A DNA stretch of 64,000 bases from assembly GCA_973895155.1 (NCBI GenBank), contig OZ316898.1, forward strand, positions 16,306,001 to 16,370,000, given 5' to 3'. This DNA comes from Marsupella aquatica. Its lineage: Eukaryota; Marchantiophyta. The notes below the pieces were generated by a model. It had not been told where the DNA came from, searched no databases, and saw only the letters and a list, made by a program, of their open reading frames with translations. The translations under genes and the position numbers were made by a program. This document shows, piece by piece, positions 19,730 to 32,000 of this stretch; the first letter of the stretch is position 1, and every line of letters starts with the position of its first letter.

Positions 19730-21394
19730 ATGAAGAGTGCCAAGAGCAGTCCTTCTTCCAAGACTCAGAGTGGGACTCCAGTAAAGCCTGAAGTACGACG
19801 TTCAAAGAGGAAAGAGGCTCAGATCACCATGAAGCCCCTGAGACCCCTCATTCCTACTGATGCAGCTGAGAAGGAACAGCTCCGAAAAGATCTTACACTA
19901 ATGGGCTGTGCCTCCTTGATGGATCTTACTTGGGGATTTCTGAGTGAAGACATGGTAAGGGAAGTGCTGGCAGGAGTTCCTCCCACAGAATTTCAGAAGA
20001 CTGCACGAGCTCGACCAGAAGCTTGGACCAAGGCATTCGTTGGAGAAGCTTTTCAGCTACCAGTGAAAGGGAGTGGCTTCTGCCCCAGAGGAGAGAATCT
20101 CACAATGGAATACTTTGGTGGCAAGATGGATGCCAAAGAGGGATGGACCATCAACCAGTGTACTCACAAGGACCTCAGGAACGTGATGGCATTCCTAGTC
20201 CCCCTCATCTATCCAGAGAAACCAAGGAGGGTGATTCTTAAAGTAGGAAGTACTATCATTGCTTCCTTCTTCAAAACCAGAGAGGTATCATGGGCTACTA
20301 TCTTCTCAAGTGTTCTAGAGAAGCAGGTCTCCGCCCTGTCCAACAGAGCCCCCACTGCTCTCTCCTGTTACTTGGTACATCTATACTCTCATGACCAAAC
20401 CTTATTCAAACATGAGAAGAGTGCATTTGGCACCAAGAGCAGCTATGTGAAATATGGAGTCTTGGATCCAGAAATTCAGAGCTTACCAGAGTCTGAAGAT
20501 GACCCAGAGCCAGAAGAGATCGACTTTGTAGGGCCAACCAGGAAGCGGAAGCTCGACAAAACTGAGCCGGCTTCTGATCCGGCTTCTGAACCGGTTTCTG
20601 ACCCGGTTTCCTACCCGATGAGTGGCGCTACTACCTCTTCAGCCGGTCTTTCACACTCTACCTTACACCATTTTTCTTGTTTATTCAAGGATCTTTCGGC
20701 CATCAAGACCAAGATGGGAATCATGGAACCAGTGCTCTCAAGGCTCTCCCAAGTGACTGGTGTGGCTCCTGCTGACCTTGTGAAGAAAGTGGAGGACCTG
20801 ATGAAAGGAGATGAGAACAAGGTCAAGATTGAGCAGCTGGAGAAATCATTAGAGGATGAGAAGAAGAAGAACTATCATCTTGAACAGTTGCTGAACAAGG
20901 CAAAGGAGAAGACCACAGCGGAGCAACTACTCTTCGATAACATTTCCAGAGCTATGGATCACCTGGAACCCTTAGTAGAAACCAAAGGAGAGGACCTGGT
21001 ACAGACCCAACTATTCAGGCAGTACTTCATTGATGTTCCCAATCCCCTTCTCATGCCCTTAGTCATCCAGATTGCACATGACTATGGTGAAAAGGTGGAA
21101 GAATGCCTCTCTGCCCTCAAGCTTATCCTTGCTGAACTGAAGAAATTCTATGACCTTTCTGATGAGGAGCAGACTCAATTTGCAGAGAAAGTCACCGTTC
21201 CATCTCCACAGGTGACACCAGCAGAAGGATGGGCTGACTCTCCTGACCCTGATATCACTTCTACCACAGTTACACCCAATTTTCCACCCATTCCGACCTC
21301 ACCATTTACTACTACCGTTGGAGGTGTCACTTTCATGCCGAACCCTCTCAACTCCATTGATCCAGTAAGTAGACTCCACATCGGTGAAACCTGA
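19730..21394 (+). CDS. LTR3-encoded protein with LTR-ORF core and coiled coil
   Basis: The first true ATG of the 615-codon frame is at 19730 (the frame itself opens at a GTG, 19547), giving 554 residues. The layout is a basic Ser/Lys-rich start and an N-terminal core at about residues 60-230. The core includes WTKAFVGEAFQLP, VMAFLVPLIYPEKPRRVI and SWATIFS, which align in order with the LTR2 and LTR1 proteins. A bipartite-like RKRKLDK is followed by a four-residue Pro repeat (EPASDPASEPVSDPVSYP, about 278-295). A coiled coil follows (about 360-410), then helical sequence and a Pro/Thr-rich end. The frame is unbroken. The role is unknown, and no enzyme motif is visible. Low similarity to plant-mobile-type domains is an inference. 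Confidence 0.75.
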   Translation: MKSAKSSPSSKTQSGTPVKPEVRRSKRKEAQITMKPLRPLIPTDAAEKEQLRKDLTLMGCASLMDLTWGFLSEDMVREVLAGVPPTEFQKTARARPEAWTKAFVGEAFQLPVKGSGFCPRGENLTMEYFGGKMDAKEGWTINQCTHKDLRNVMAFLVPLIYPEKPRRVILKVGSTIIASFFKTREVSWATIFSSVLEKQVSALSNRAPTALSCYLVHLYSHDQTLFKHEKSAFGTKSSYVKYGVLDPEIQSLPESEDDPEPEEIDFVGPTRKRKLDKTEPASDPASEPVSDPVSYPMSGATTSSAGLSHSTLHHFSCLFKDLSAIKTKMGIMEPVLSRLSQVTGVAPADLVKKVEDLMKGDENKVKIEQLEKSLEDEKKKNYHLEQLLNKAKEKTTAEQLLFDNISRAMDHLEPLVETKGEDLVQTQLFRQYFIDVPNPLLMPLVIQIAHDYGEKVEECLSALKLILAELKKFYDLSDEEQTQFAEKVTVPSPQVTPAEGWADSPDPDITSTTVTPNFPPIPTSPFTTTVGGVTFMPNPLNSIDPVSRLHIGET

Positions 21395-21484
21395 CACTTC
21401 AACTCCTGAAGAGTAAAAAGTTATTCCATCCGGAAGTTGAACCGGCTTCCCATCCGGTTTCCCACCCGGTTTTTGATCCGGTTT
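20563..21484 (+). repeat. 12-bp CCGGTTTCTGAN minisatellite, two blocks
   Basis: Blocks at 20563-20617 and 21427-21484 repeat a CCGG(T/C)TTC core every 12 bp. The first block is in frame and encodes the Pro repeat. The second lies after the stop codon. Similar isolated motifs occur at about 19040-19560 in the LTR leader. Confidence 0.8.
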
Positions 21485-23619
21485 AGTGTTTGAAGCCCTA
21501 TAAAACTTAGTATAGGAAGAATTAGACTTTGAATTTTTGCTGAGCACTTTATCTCATAGTCTAGTTTCATATTTTAGCATTACTTTTTACTTTTACACTT
21601 AGGTTAGGAATTGAAGAGGCATACCTCTTCAACTTTTGTTTAGAGGAGACTTGCCCCTAAGTATAAGAGGGAAAGTTTCCACCATTTTACTCAGACTTAC
21701 ATTTCACTTTTGAAAGTCTTCTTCTTTGAAGAGAAGTAATAGATTCATAATTTTGGTGATCTATGCTTTGTGTTTGGACATTAGTGTGTGACCATTCTTG
21801 CTAGAAAATCTATGGAAAGTGACTAGCAATGTCATAGTCAACCTTTAGGCTGACTGGAAATGCATGCCTGAGACCATGCAAAGGTCTAAAGATTCATGTT
21901 GACTATGGAATACTTATGGCTTATTAAGTATTAGTGGAAGAAGCACCATACGAGAACTCACAAATTGCGTAGTCCTAAAAGAGCAATCTGAAGGATTGAA
22001 TAGAAGAATAAGTTAGTTCGGAGTAATCAGTACCACCTTTGCCTTAACATAGGTCAGAAAGTTAACACGGGCTATCTTATATACATCTTTTACAAATTCT
22101 TAGATGGTTGGCTTTAAGGATTAGCTTTAGGCATCAGCCTAATTTAGTCAGACTCTCTGTTGACTCTTAATCGTGCCTAACTTAGTCATAATTTGCTAAG
22201 TGGCGAGAGGAGATTAGACATTTAAGGCTCGCCTAATCCTCTCTTTACGCCTCCGGCTTTTGGTTGTTTTGTTATAGTTTTAGAATTAATTATTGCACTG
22301 TTGATGATGCAAACATCACAATACCTGAGGATGTATTAAAAACTCCTTCCACCTGACCTAAGCATGTCAGTAAAGGCTTAAAATCTGAGATAGGTTAGCT
22401 TAACTATCTCAAAGTATATTAATACAATCTTTTAGGTCTCACAAGCTCTTAACGGGAACGAATTCTGGTTGTTTAAGAGGAAAGTAGTTTATATTTCCTT
22501 AAACCCTACTCTACAGCAGGTTTACTACAACATCCTGCATGTGTCTCAAGATCCCTGCATTGGGGCTGGGCAGAGGGCAGAGGGCAGAGAGATTCTGGGA
22601 AAGGGTGAGAGAGCACTACGAGATGAACAAGCCACAAGGCGCAAAAGCTAGGGGCCGGAAATTGTTGGAGCTGGGAAATGGTCCAACATCAAGCACGATG
22701 TGGCCAAGTTCATTGGAATCTTCCAGCAAGTAGACAATCTGCAAATTTCAGGCACAAATGAGGATGATACATTGCAAAAGGCAAAAGAACTTTATAAACA
22801 AAATCACCTGAAAGGGAAATCGTTCACTTTCAAACCTTGCTTCTGGATCTTGAGAAATTGCCTACGGTGGGGCAATCCAGCCGACAACATGGCATCCAAG
22901 AAGCGTAACAAGAGACACACTATGGCAATGAGAAGGGGAAGGACAATGATCCATCCAGTCCCATTGTCCCTGACAATGATCTCTCAACCGAGGGTGCTGA
23001 TCAGGCACAATCAGATTCAGTAGACAACGATGGGCAATCTGGGGGCAGGAAGAGGCCTCAAGGCAACAAGAGGGGCACGGAGGATGCCAAGAGACTCAAG
23101 TTTGAGCAGGAAGCTCTAAAGGCGAGTGTGTATGCGCAGAGAGGAATGGCTGCTGCAAATCCGGACCAAGTTGAAGCTATGCAAAAAAATACTCTAAGTT
23201 TGAATTTGCTAACGTTGCCTACTGACCACTTGGCACCAGCAGTGCACAATTTGGTGACCCAGTGGACATTAGAAGAGGCAAGTAAAATGAAAGCAAGGAT
23301 GGAGAAGCCTACTCCACCACCACCTTGGCCTGCTCAACACCCTCTAGTGAATGTTCCTGTAGAGGTAGAAGTTCCAGTTCTAGCTCCAAACTTCCAACCG
23401 GTCAGTTTCTATGTCCCAGACACCACCAACGACCAGCTGGATTTTGAGAGAGAGATGGCGTGCCCCATCTAGAATACAATACAATTATTAGTTTTGTGTC
23501 AACAATTTAGAAAGGATCTACAAATATATGACGCAACAATTTTGTAATTGAGAGACAATTGATTATACATTTGTCCTACCTTGAAAAGGAAGCTCAATTT
23601 GGGGTACACAACATCATCA

Positions 23620-24080
23620 GTTATCAATGACTGATAATTGATATCAGCTGTTGATATTAGTTATCTTAGAAATTTCAGAATCTCAGTTGAGGAGTTGAGA
23701 TGGAGCCTTTGCACCTCCCGTGCATCTCAGCTGGGCAGCTGAGGTTCATTCAATCTTGCTGACCTCGCCGAGATGGGCGTGCGGACCGAAAAAAACCAAC
23801 AAAAAAAATCCAAAATTTTGAAAAAAAAATTGAAAAAATACATTCATAAATTTTTCTTCCATCTTGGCACTCGAGATGATGTGTCCGTACGGTAGGACGC
23901 CCATGGGAAAAAAATTCCAAAAAGAAACTTTTTCTCTCAAATTGTTTTTTCCATTTTTTCCCCATTTTTTTCCTTTTTTTTCCATTTTTTTCTCGCACCT
24001 CAACTTGGCGGCCTTTGGAGATGAGATGGCAGTTGATATCAGGTTGATTGATGAAAGTTACTGATAATTGATGAGATTAC
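23620..24080. repeat. AT-rich stretch with inverted segments, MITE-like
   Basis: ACTGATAATTGAT motifs bracket the segment (about 23630 and 24060). Between them are long A runs, then T runs (23795-23840 and 23940-23990). A GATGGGCGTGCGGACCG segment at about 23773 is matched in inverted form near 23890-23906. It looks like a degenerate fold-back element. The overlapping Lys/Phe-rich frames here are spurious. Confidence 0.4.
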
Positions 24081-24532
24081 CTATCTCGCTCAATTTCATG
24101 ATTGAGTAGGACAACATTTTTTAGTGGCGGAACTTACTTCAACTCTGGTTCTCTCTGGACTCGCTTCACCGCTTCTGCCTTGTTTGGTGTTGTGGAATGG
24201 CTCAGTAGAGGCTTGAGTAGGAAATGCGTCAATTTTTTGCTTTGGAGGAGTAGTAATAACATAGTTCAGCGATTAGCGGAGTTGTTGGGTTTGGGGTAAC
24301 TTAATAACTAGGGAAGTGGAATAGGGAAATAAATTGAGGGAGAAGACATGTTGCTCTAAGAAGTATCAAGAGTTGAGCAAATTATTCGATAAGGGCAAAA
24401 AGAAGTTATGATAGTCGGCAAGTCAGGCCGAAGGAAGGTGTCGTGCCCCTAACCCGGGCCTTAAATCCAGTTTAGTACCATGGGGCGACCTTGACCACTA
24501 GTAGGGGTGAGGGTTCAGGCAAGGAGGTGTGT

Positions 24533-27062
24533 AGTAATGGTAATGGTAATGTATTATAAGCTCCGGGACCATGAAAGTCAAAGGAGCTGCCACAAAAAGT
24601 AAAGTACAATGCAATCAAAGAAAAGAGCAACCAAAAGAGATTGCTCAGAAGAGAACAACTATGTCCTCAAAGAAACTATGGACCTAGAGAGCCCTGAAAG
24701 ATTTTCCAAACCTATTCTCCTTTCCCTATCCACCGCAAAGATATATCTTCCAAGTTGCTGAGGGGGCAGACCAAACAATGCATACAAATCTTTCACCAAG
24801 ATTTGAGATGCCATCCTAACCCCCTCATAAAACTTGCAAGCAATGAATACATGATATTCATTCTCTATACTAGAGCTATCACATAGTTGACAAACCCTCT
24901 TTTTCCTGTCAATATCCTTCCATCTCCCTTGTTCTACTTCAAGGTGGTGTGAGCTTAGTCTATACTGAGCAATAAGTTGTCTAAGTTGTACTGAGATAGT
25001 GCTAGATAAGTATTCTTGTTCTCGATATTTCTTCATGGGGTTCACATCTCTCATGTAGTATTGCTGCCGTGGGCTAGGTTCATGTCAAAGTTTGTGCAAA
25101 GCCTTTTGCTCAAGTTTTGCTCTTAGCTTGGTTGGGTGTGTTGGCCATTCATGTTCAGGAAAATCCCAAGCATGGGCCCACCTGCACACATCTGCATACC
25201 ACCCTTTAGCTGAAGATGAGCGCAAGGCATGAAAAGGAAATCTGTTTTCCTCCAACTCTCTTACACGCATGATGTATTTGAGTGTGTGGAAGAGTGCCTC
25301 CACCTCCAAAGGAAACAAGCCTGCCTCTGCAAGTGTAAGTGCATATGGGGTTTGTGACTTGATCCCAAGCTCCATCTCAAGAAATAGCTTTTGCAGTCCC
25401 TCAATCTGTTGCCACCCAGATTTAGACACACCTGCTCCCCAAATTGGTGCTCCATAAAGAATGACTGGTTTCACCAAAGCTCCAAAGAGATGTTTCCTTA
25501 ACCTCCAAGTGTGTAGACCAGCTCTTTTGCATTTGTTCATGAATGCATAAAAAGCTCTGTACCCATTGGCAGCCCTAGATTTTACACATGAGGCCCAACT
25601 CAAGTTTTGAGAGAACTCCACCCCAAGGTATTTGTAGGTCCTCACAAATTCCACCAGATTCCCTTGGAAGTAGAGCTCTGGATTTTGTCGTGTGCCAATG
25701 CCCAAACACTTGGTCTTCTTGAGGTTGACTACCATCCCTGTTGCTTGACAGAACTCCTCCAAGGCATTGAGATGTCTTTGCAAAGCTTCTTGAGCATGAG
25801 CAAGTAGGACCACATCATCTGCAAATATAAGAAGTTGGAGGACAAACCTACCCAATTGAGTGCCCACTCCACCATGCTCCTCCAAAATGTTGTGTAGCTG
25901 ATCAATGAAGATGCCAAAGAGAGTTGGTGAGAGAGGACAACCTTGGATCACCCCAAGAGTGCTCCAGATTTCTTCAGAGGTTTCCTTTGAAAGTTTGATG
26001 CGCACTTCTTGGTACAATTTAGAAACAGCCAACCTGAGCTCTTCAGGCACTTCCAACTCCACCATCCTATCCCAAAGCTTGGATCGGGAAACTTTGTCAA
26101 AGGCCTTGGAGAAGTCCACAAACAAGCAAAATAATGGTTTATGTGGAAATTTGGCCTTTTCACACAACCCCCTCAAGCAGAGAATGTGATCCATAGTGCT
26201 GAATTCTCTCCTAAAACCTGCTTGTGAAGGTGCCCTTTTCATCTCACTCTCCAACCAAGAGCTTAATCTGGCTTCAAGTAGTCCTCCCAAAACTTTAGCA
26301 AAAGTATTGCCTACCATGATGGTTCTGTAGTTGTGCACATCGTCCTTGTTGCCTGCCTTGAAGATAGGCACCACTCTTCTGGTCATCCAAGCTTTAGGTA
26401 AACCTAAAGCCATTGCTTGATTCAGCTCATGCACCAAGTTTGTTAGTAAAGAGGGTCCTCCCCACAAAAGAAGCTCCAAGTTCAGGCCCAACAGATCTTT
26501 AGCTTTCCCATGTTGCATGTGGGAAAGATGCACCTTCACCTCCCTCTCTGTAAACTGAATGGTGTCCCCAAGGGGCAAAGGCATGCCACTAGCATCTGGA
26601 AAGAAATACAAGGATGTGACATAGGTTACCAGGTCCTGGTGATCCAAGGGGGGAGTAGTCTTGCCTGATTGCATTCTCTCCCAAAAACATTTTGGATGTT
26701 TGATGAACTCCTCACATAGTGACTGTTGATGACTCTTCAAGAAGCACCTCTTCTTGTGTTTGATGAAGTTCTTGTACATAGTGAATGCCAAAAGTCTCTT
26801 TTCCCCTGAATGTGATCTTGCTTGCATCCTTGCTCTAGCACAATCCTCGTCAAACCAAGCCTTCATGTTTTGCTTTCTAGGGGGTTTGGTGGAGAAAGTA
26901 GAGGCTGCTGCTTGTGCTATGACTTCTGAGAGCTCAATCTGATCATCCAGGGTATGGAGAAGATGGTCAAAGTTGGCTTTGAAGATGACTTCTCTATCAG
27001 GGTCTAGAAACAGAGGTTTGGGTACTGGCTTTCTATGCACTTTGTTTGGGATTGTGGCCTCG
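24533..27062 (-). mobile_element. LINE family A, copy 1, 5'-truncated, nested in LTR2
   Basis: The 3' end is at left with a (TAATGG)3 tail (about 24535-24553 on plus). The 3' UTR (GCTCCGGGACCATGAAAGTC) and tail match copies at 48.3-50.8 kb and 38.3 kb. The endonuclease domain is missing. The 5' limit near 27062 is approximate, and I could not find a clear target duplication. Confidence 0.85.
24659..27040 (-). pseudogene. LINE-A reverse transcriptase, one nonsense codon
   Basis: The 651-codon frame 27040-25085 (opening at GTG) and the 24659-25054 frame are one protein. A Trp codon (TGG in the copy at 50235) is TGA here at about 25085. The RT shows KAWMTRRVVPIFKAGNKDD, LFCLFVDFSKAFDKV, QGCPLSPTLFGIF and the catalytic IFADDVVLL. 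A C-terminal Cys/His segment follows (CQLCDSSSIENEYHVFIAC). It would copy LINE RNA at a nicked target. No endonuclease or RNase H is present. Confidence 0.85.
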
Positions 27063-29099
27063 ATTAGCCCTAAGTCGGGCTAAGGCAATATACTCACTCG
27101 TATAACACTCACGCAACTCGTACTAGTCATAGGTATATTTGTTTTCCACCGCTGGAATATTCCCATAGTTAGTGACTCGGACTAACTCCCGACTTGGGGC
27201 TTTCAAGCCATCGATGCGACAGAACCTTATGACATGCAATGGGTGGCAATCCCTACCATTAGTCCGCACCCGGTACGTCCCTTGAAATGGCGCCTTTGCC
27301 CAGACAAAGCATACACACAACACCAGTTACTCGCGGAAACATTAGAGGGAAAAGACTATATTTACTTAGCGAAGAATCGGTTTACATAGTTGACTCGACT
27401 TCTAAGGGGGTCAGCAGGCCCAACGGCAGTCGATGCCCAGTCTCTACGAGGCCCCGCCCCGCACTCGCCCAACAAGCTCAACTCTGGCTCTCACTCCTTG
27501 GTGCACTCTGACCCTGCTCAGGCCGGGACTCCCCGTGCCTCGCCTTTTCTTACGCTGAGATAACTAAGCCTTCTCCCCTTCCCACAACGGAAGGAGAAGC
27601 CTAAATACTACGGTTGCGGAAAGGAATCGGAAGATACTACCTTCCGGGGTAATGCCTACTGACTAACTACCCTCTGACTAGCCGGCCGCACTCCTTTGAC
27701 CGGTTGACCATCGACGACAAGGGCGCTGACCGGGATGGCAGCAGCTAAGTCTATTGACCAAAATCTAGTCGGTTGATGGACTCTATCCTAGGTTGGCTGA
27801 TCCTAACTGATCCGGTCCTAATTCCTCCTACTGTGCCGCTAATCAGCACCTAATGACAACTATTATGTCGTTACGCCTAACCAAAAGATGTCGCTGACTC
27901 AACTGTCCCGCGCGGCACCTGCTCACACCCCGTGCTAACCACCCCTTACATGCGAGCCATGGTCGGACCAGGGTTTGTCCCCCTGTCGGGATGAGACCTC
28001 GAGCTGCCTTGATCAGAGGTGGGCCCAGGTCTTCCCCGCTGGAGGACGAGCAGGGTAATGCGGTCCTGCAAGGCCTTGTTATCTTGCACCGCCTCCTCCG
28101 CCTCGTTTGCAGCTTCATCAACCTTTGTTTGGAACCGTGTTACCTCCAAGTTGAGCTGGTCAATGGAGTCACGATGGGTCTGGTCCTGTGCCAACAATTT
28201 ATCCCATTCGGCGGAGAGACTAGCCACCTGCTGAGCTGCTTGTAGGAATTGGTTGTTGAGGTCGGTCAGGCTGGTAACCCAAGCCGAGGATTCCGAGCGC
28301 AACTGAAGCACGGTGTCGTCCAACTTCTTGAGATCCGCTTGCGCCCTGCTCAACTCCTGGGTTAGTCCGTCCTGCTGTTCGACGGTGGGGACTAACTCCT
28401 CACGGCGGGTAGTGGCCTCCTCCTCGAGGTGTTCTACCAGCATTTGGAGGCGCCCGATCTCATTCCCCTTCGCCATGAGTTCTTCTTCCAAGTGGCTTAC
28501 GATCCGTGGTTGGTGCTCTAACATGAAGAAGGCTAGTTGAAAGTACGTCAAGACTTGTTATCCAATGTACGTCGCCAGCTCGCCTGACAGAGTCTGACTA
28601 AACCTCTGGACCAGGTCGTAGGCCATAGTCCCCGGGGCTACTTGGTAGTCCTCCATCCTCTCGGGTACCGGTGGTTCCTCGGGCGGGGTGGTGAGCTCCT
28701 CCATAGTCTGCACTGGGGAAGGAAAGGTTTCTTCAGGTGGTGGAGGGATTGGGGGTGGTTGTACTACGGGTAGCGGAGGCTCGACAGAAAGGGGCGGCAG
28801 AATTTCAACAGGAGGGGGTGACAGAGTATTAGTCGGGGCCTCCGGCTTGGGGTTTGCTCAAGGCACGGTAGTCCGCTCGCTCGGGGATGCCTCCTCTGGA
28901 GCGGGGGTGACATTAGTCCGGGCTGAGGTGGCCATATTCTTTCCTCTGGCCTCCCGCCGTGCCTTGTACCAGGCGAGGATGATGGCGATATGATTTCCCA
29001 CGTAAGTCTTCCCCCCAATAGCCATGCCTCCCTGAGCCCACTTAAGCTCCCCCGAGAACCTTTGGTAAAAGAATTGGGCCCAATTCCGCCGTTTGTACT

Positions 29100-32000
29100 T
29101 GTGGTGCGTCCCATGGCTCCCTAAACCCCAGAAACCCCCCTTCACAAGCCAATTCCCGCGGGTTTCGCGCTTGGCGAGGCCATTTCCGCGGCTTAGTGGC
29201 ATGGGACGCTGCTAACCTCCTTCTACTACTACTATTAAAATTTTACACACATATACTGGACAGATCCTTCATCGGGTCATGAGATACGTAGCCGGCCTAA
29301 TCTAGGCCTTCCCTTGTCTTCCCCTCCGTCTTGTTAGGTATATTTGGATTCCGCCGCCGGAATGATCCCCAATAGGCTTGGTTAAGCCGCTAAGACCTCT
29401 CTCAGCTCGACACATCCAACTCTCACTCTCTTGCTTACTTTCCTTCCTATATTAGTTGATGTGGGCACTCTTCACACAAGTTAATGCGACACACAAATAG
29501 CAAAATGACTCCTTCTGACTGAGTCATACCATGCACTTGCCATACAAACAGTACATCTCATATACAAGCTCTGCGAACTAAGCCATGAGACCAACTCTAT
29601 TCAGCTCTTAGGCATGAGGAAACATGAATATACACAAGGGTCACTGTATGACTAACCGAGAGCTTCTCTTACTACTTGATCCCAGCCCGGCTGGTGCAAC
29701 TAAAAACTTGCTAAAGAAGAGGCCCTGAGCTCTCCGCTGCCCAGGTACTTATCCTGGTAGTGGATCCGCCTAATTCTTTGCAGCGTAAGCTTAATCTACC
29801 TAACTGAATCTACCTATGTACAGCGAGGCAGGAGTACAAGTGTTGCTCTTACCAGTGGAACCGCAATCCCACTAAGCTAAGTGTCAGGGCCGCCTCCTGG
29901 TCCTGATCCTAATCCTAAACTTAGAGATCTGAGCCCGCCCTGCCCACTCACGCCTCCTCCCTCCACGTCCGCCCTCCTTGAAAGGAGCGGCCCTCCACCA
30001 CCGTCATGGCAGCGGTGGCTGTTCCTCAGTGGACGCCCCCAACGCTTCCACCTCAGCCACTGCCGTAGGTTCGTTCTCTGATAGATTACCTACCCTTGAC
30101 TGAGTCAACTCTCCATCGGCCTGACTGGGTCCACCCCCGGCAACGGCATCGGCTTCAACATCAGCCTTGGCTACGGCCTCAGCCACGGCTATGGCCTCCC
30201 CTACACACTCAAGTGGCAGATTGGGTACCTCGGCTTCATTATCGAGTATCCTGGCCTCGGCTTTGTCATCCCCTTCTTCTAGGGTAGTTGGATCCTTTGT
30301 CGTAACCCTGCCTGAGGTCGGTGCTGGGTTTACCTCCTTGGTCACCACGGCCTGTGGAGCCGTATTACTCCTTGACCCTGAAGGTTTCCGCTTCTTCTTC
30401 TTTTCTGGTTCGGCAATTGGCCCCTTCCCCTTCCCACTTACTTCCGGCACTAGTGCAAATGGTGCGGCTTGTCCTTCGGCCAGTACCACTCCTGGTAATC
30501 CAATTATCAGACTGTGCGGTATCCAATTGGCCCTGCATGATATTTAGCTCATGCCGCTTAATCCGCAGCTCATCTTGGGCTTTCTTGGCCGCCCTTAGGT
30601 CTTTGATTTCGGCTTCCCTTGCCCTGAGCCGACGGATGACCTCGTTCTTCTTGCTTCTTTCCAAAGCCATCGCTTCTTCTAATTGGCGCTTCTCCAACAT
30701 CTCCCTTTGAAAAAAGGGTCCTTGCTCCAACTCTTCCCCAAAGATGCTGAGCGCCAGCTCTCCACACATTTCCCTGTACTCCATGGCTCTATTTTTAGCA
30801 TAGGTGGAGGAAGTAGAAGTCATCGGCATCATCCACCGCGGCCGGTGCTCCCAAGCCGCCTTGCGGATCTCTTCTATTGTGGCTGGAGGGATGCTTCGTT
30901 TTTTTGCAAGCCGCCTGATGTCCTCTGGCCATTCTCCTCCTGGTAAATCCTTTTCCCTGGCCAGGGCTGCCTCCTCTTCCTCCCTGATTCGCTCCTGAAA
31001 TTCCTGCGCCGTTTGTTTTATGCCGTCAAAGCTCGGGGGAGCGACATCTGGTGGGGGAGACTCGGGGCTGCTCTGCTGGCTCGGGTCTCCTCGAATTACT
31101 CTTGGGAGCGTGGGGATGAACCGGCCACAGGTCCTTACTCCTGGAACATGATGATCTGACCTGTAGCCGGAGTCATCATTGCTGTAGTCCTCTACCGCCT
31201 CCTCCTCGGCTTGGACTACCGGCTTCTCCCGCTGTTCTCCTGGTTTTGTTGTGAACACGGCTTCACCTCTCACCGGTCTTGGTTCCTCCTCCGGCTTCCG
31301 TGTTGATCTCTTGTTCTCCTTGTCGTGGCCGGGAGCTACGGCCTACTTCTCCTCGGCTTCAGGACTTGAGGCTCCGACATACATCCGGACTCCCGGCTCG
31401 TGTTCCGGCCTCCTTCTCTCCTTTACCCCAATAAAGGGGTTTTCCCTTGTAAGCCGGCTTAGGCCCACCTCTGGAGCAGTGTCCTGCATTGGTGCCGTTG
31501 TCGTTGCCGTTGCCGTTCTCTTTTCCTTCTCCAGCAATTTCAGCAGATTCTGCATGCCTGGTTGCTGCATCAGCAAGTCCTCCGTCCTTGGCCTAAACAC
31601 CTGCTCGATTGTAGGACTGTCGGGCGGGTTGGGTTTCTCCGTTGCCGGCCTCTACTCCGGGACCTCCTCCGGTGCTCTTGCCGATAGAGGAAGTACTGGG
31701 GCAAAGATTTGACTTCTGGCATACCGGCACAACAGCGGCATGTGATAGCCAAGCCGGGACACGCTTCCCACGCCGATCACCTGCTGTTCCTCCTTCAAGA
31801 TCTTCTTCAGTTGGTTGAGGAGACCCGTTGTAATCCCGGCTTGGGTCTGGCCTTTCTGCCAGGTAGACCTGAGCCTTGCCGATCTCTGCCCTTGGCAAGT
31901 TACAGTGCATGGTTACCCGCAAGAAATTGATCATCTTTCCGATGTGCGGGTTGGTGCAGGTGTTCCGGAAGAAGCCATTCTTTGTTGATGGTCCTGGGAA

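Larger units (their letters stand above)
18898..22515 (+). mobile_element. Solo LTR of family LTR3, coding, with GCAGG duplication
   Basis: The unit starts TGTGATAACATGG and ends CCCTACTCTACA (3,618 bp). It is flanked by GCAGG at 18893-18897 and 22516-22520, and joining the flanks restores the reading frame of the SANT/Myb-like gene. There is no primer site, Gag or Pol on either side, so it is a solo LTR left by recombination. Its start (TGTGA) is shared with LTR1 and LTR2. It carries a 554-codon frame and many AACCGG-type motifs. Confidence 0.88.
18830..23472 (+). pseudogene. PIF/Harbinger-type SANT/Myb-like NAM-associated protein, broken
   Basis: The ATG at 18830 gives MAPIRGKKYSTKELKQ, then the gene is cut by the solo LTR at 18898-22515. 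It resumes at 22521 with VYYNILHVSQDPCIG and RFWERVREHYEMNKP, the SANT/trihelix-like head of this family. KWSNIKHDVAKFIGIFQQV and SGTNEDDTLQKAKELYKQ (about 22670-22800) and a Lys/Arg-rich tail follow (KRPQGNKRGTEDAKRLKFE, about 23050-23105). Such proteins are the DNA-binding partners of Harbinger transposases, and domesticated relatives also exist. There are frameshifts at a GGCAGAG triplication (about 22570), at about 22660 and again before 23128. It was a real gene that had decayed. The transposase partner was not found. Confidence 0.7.
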
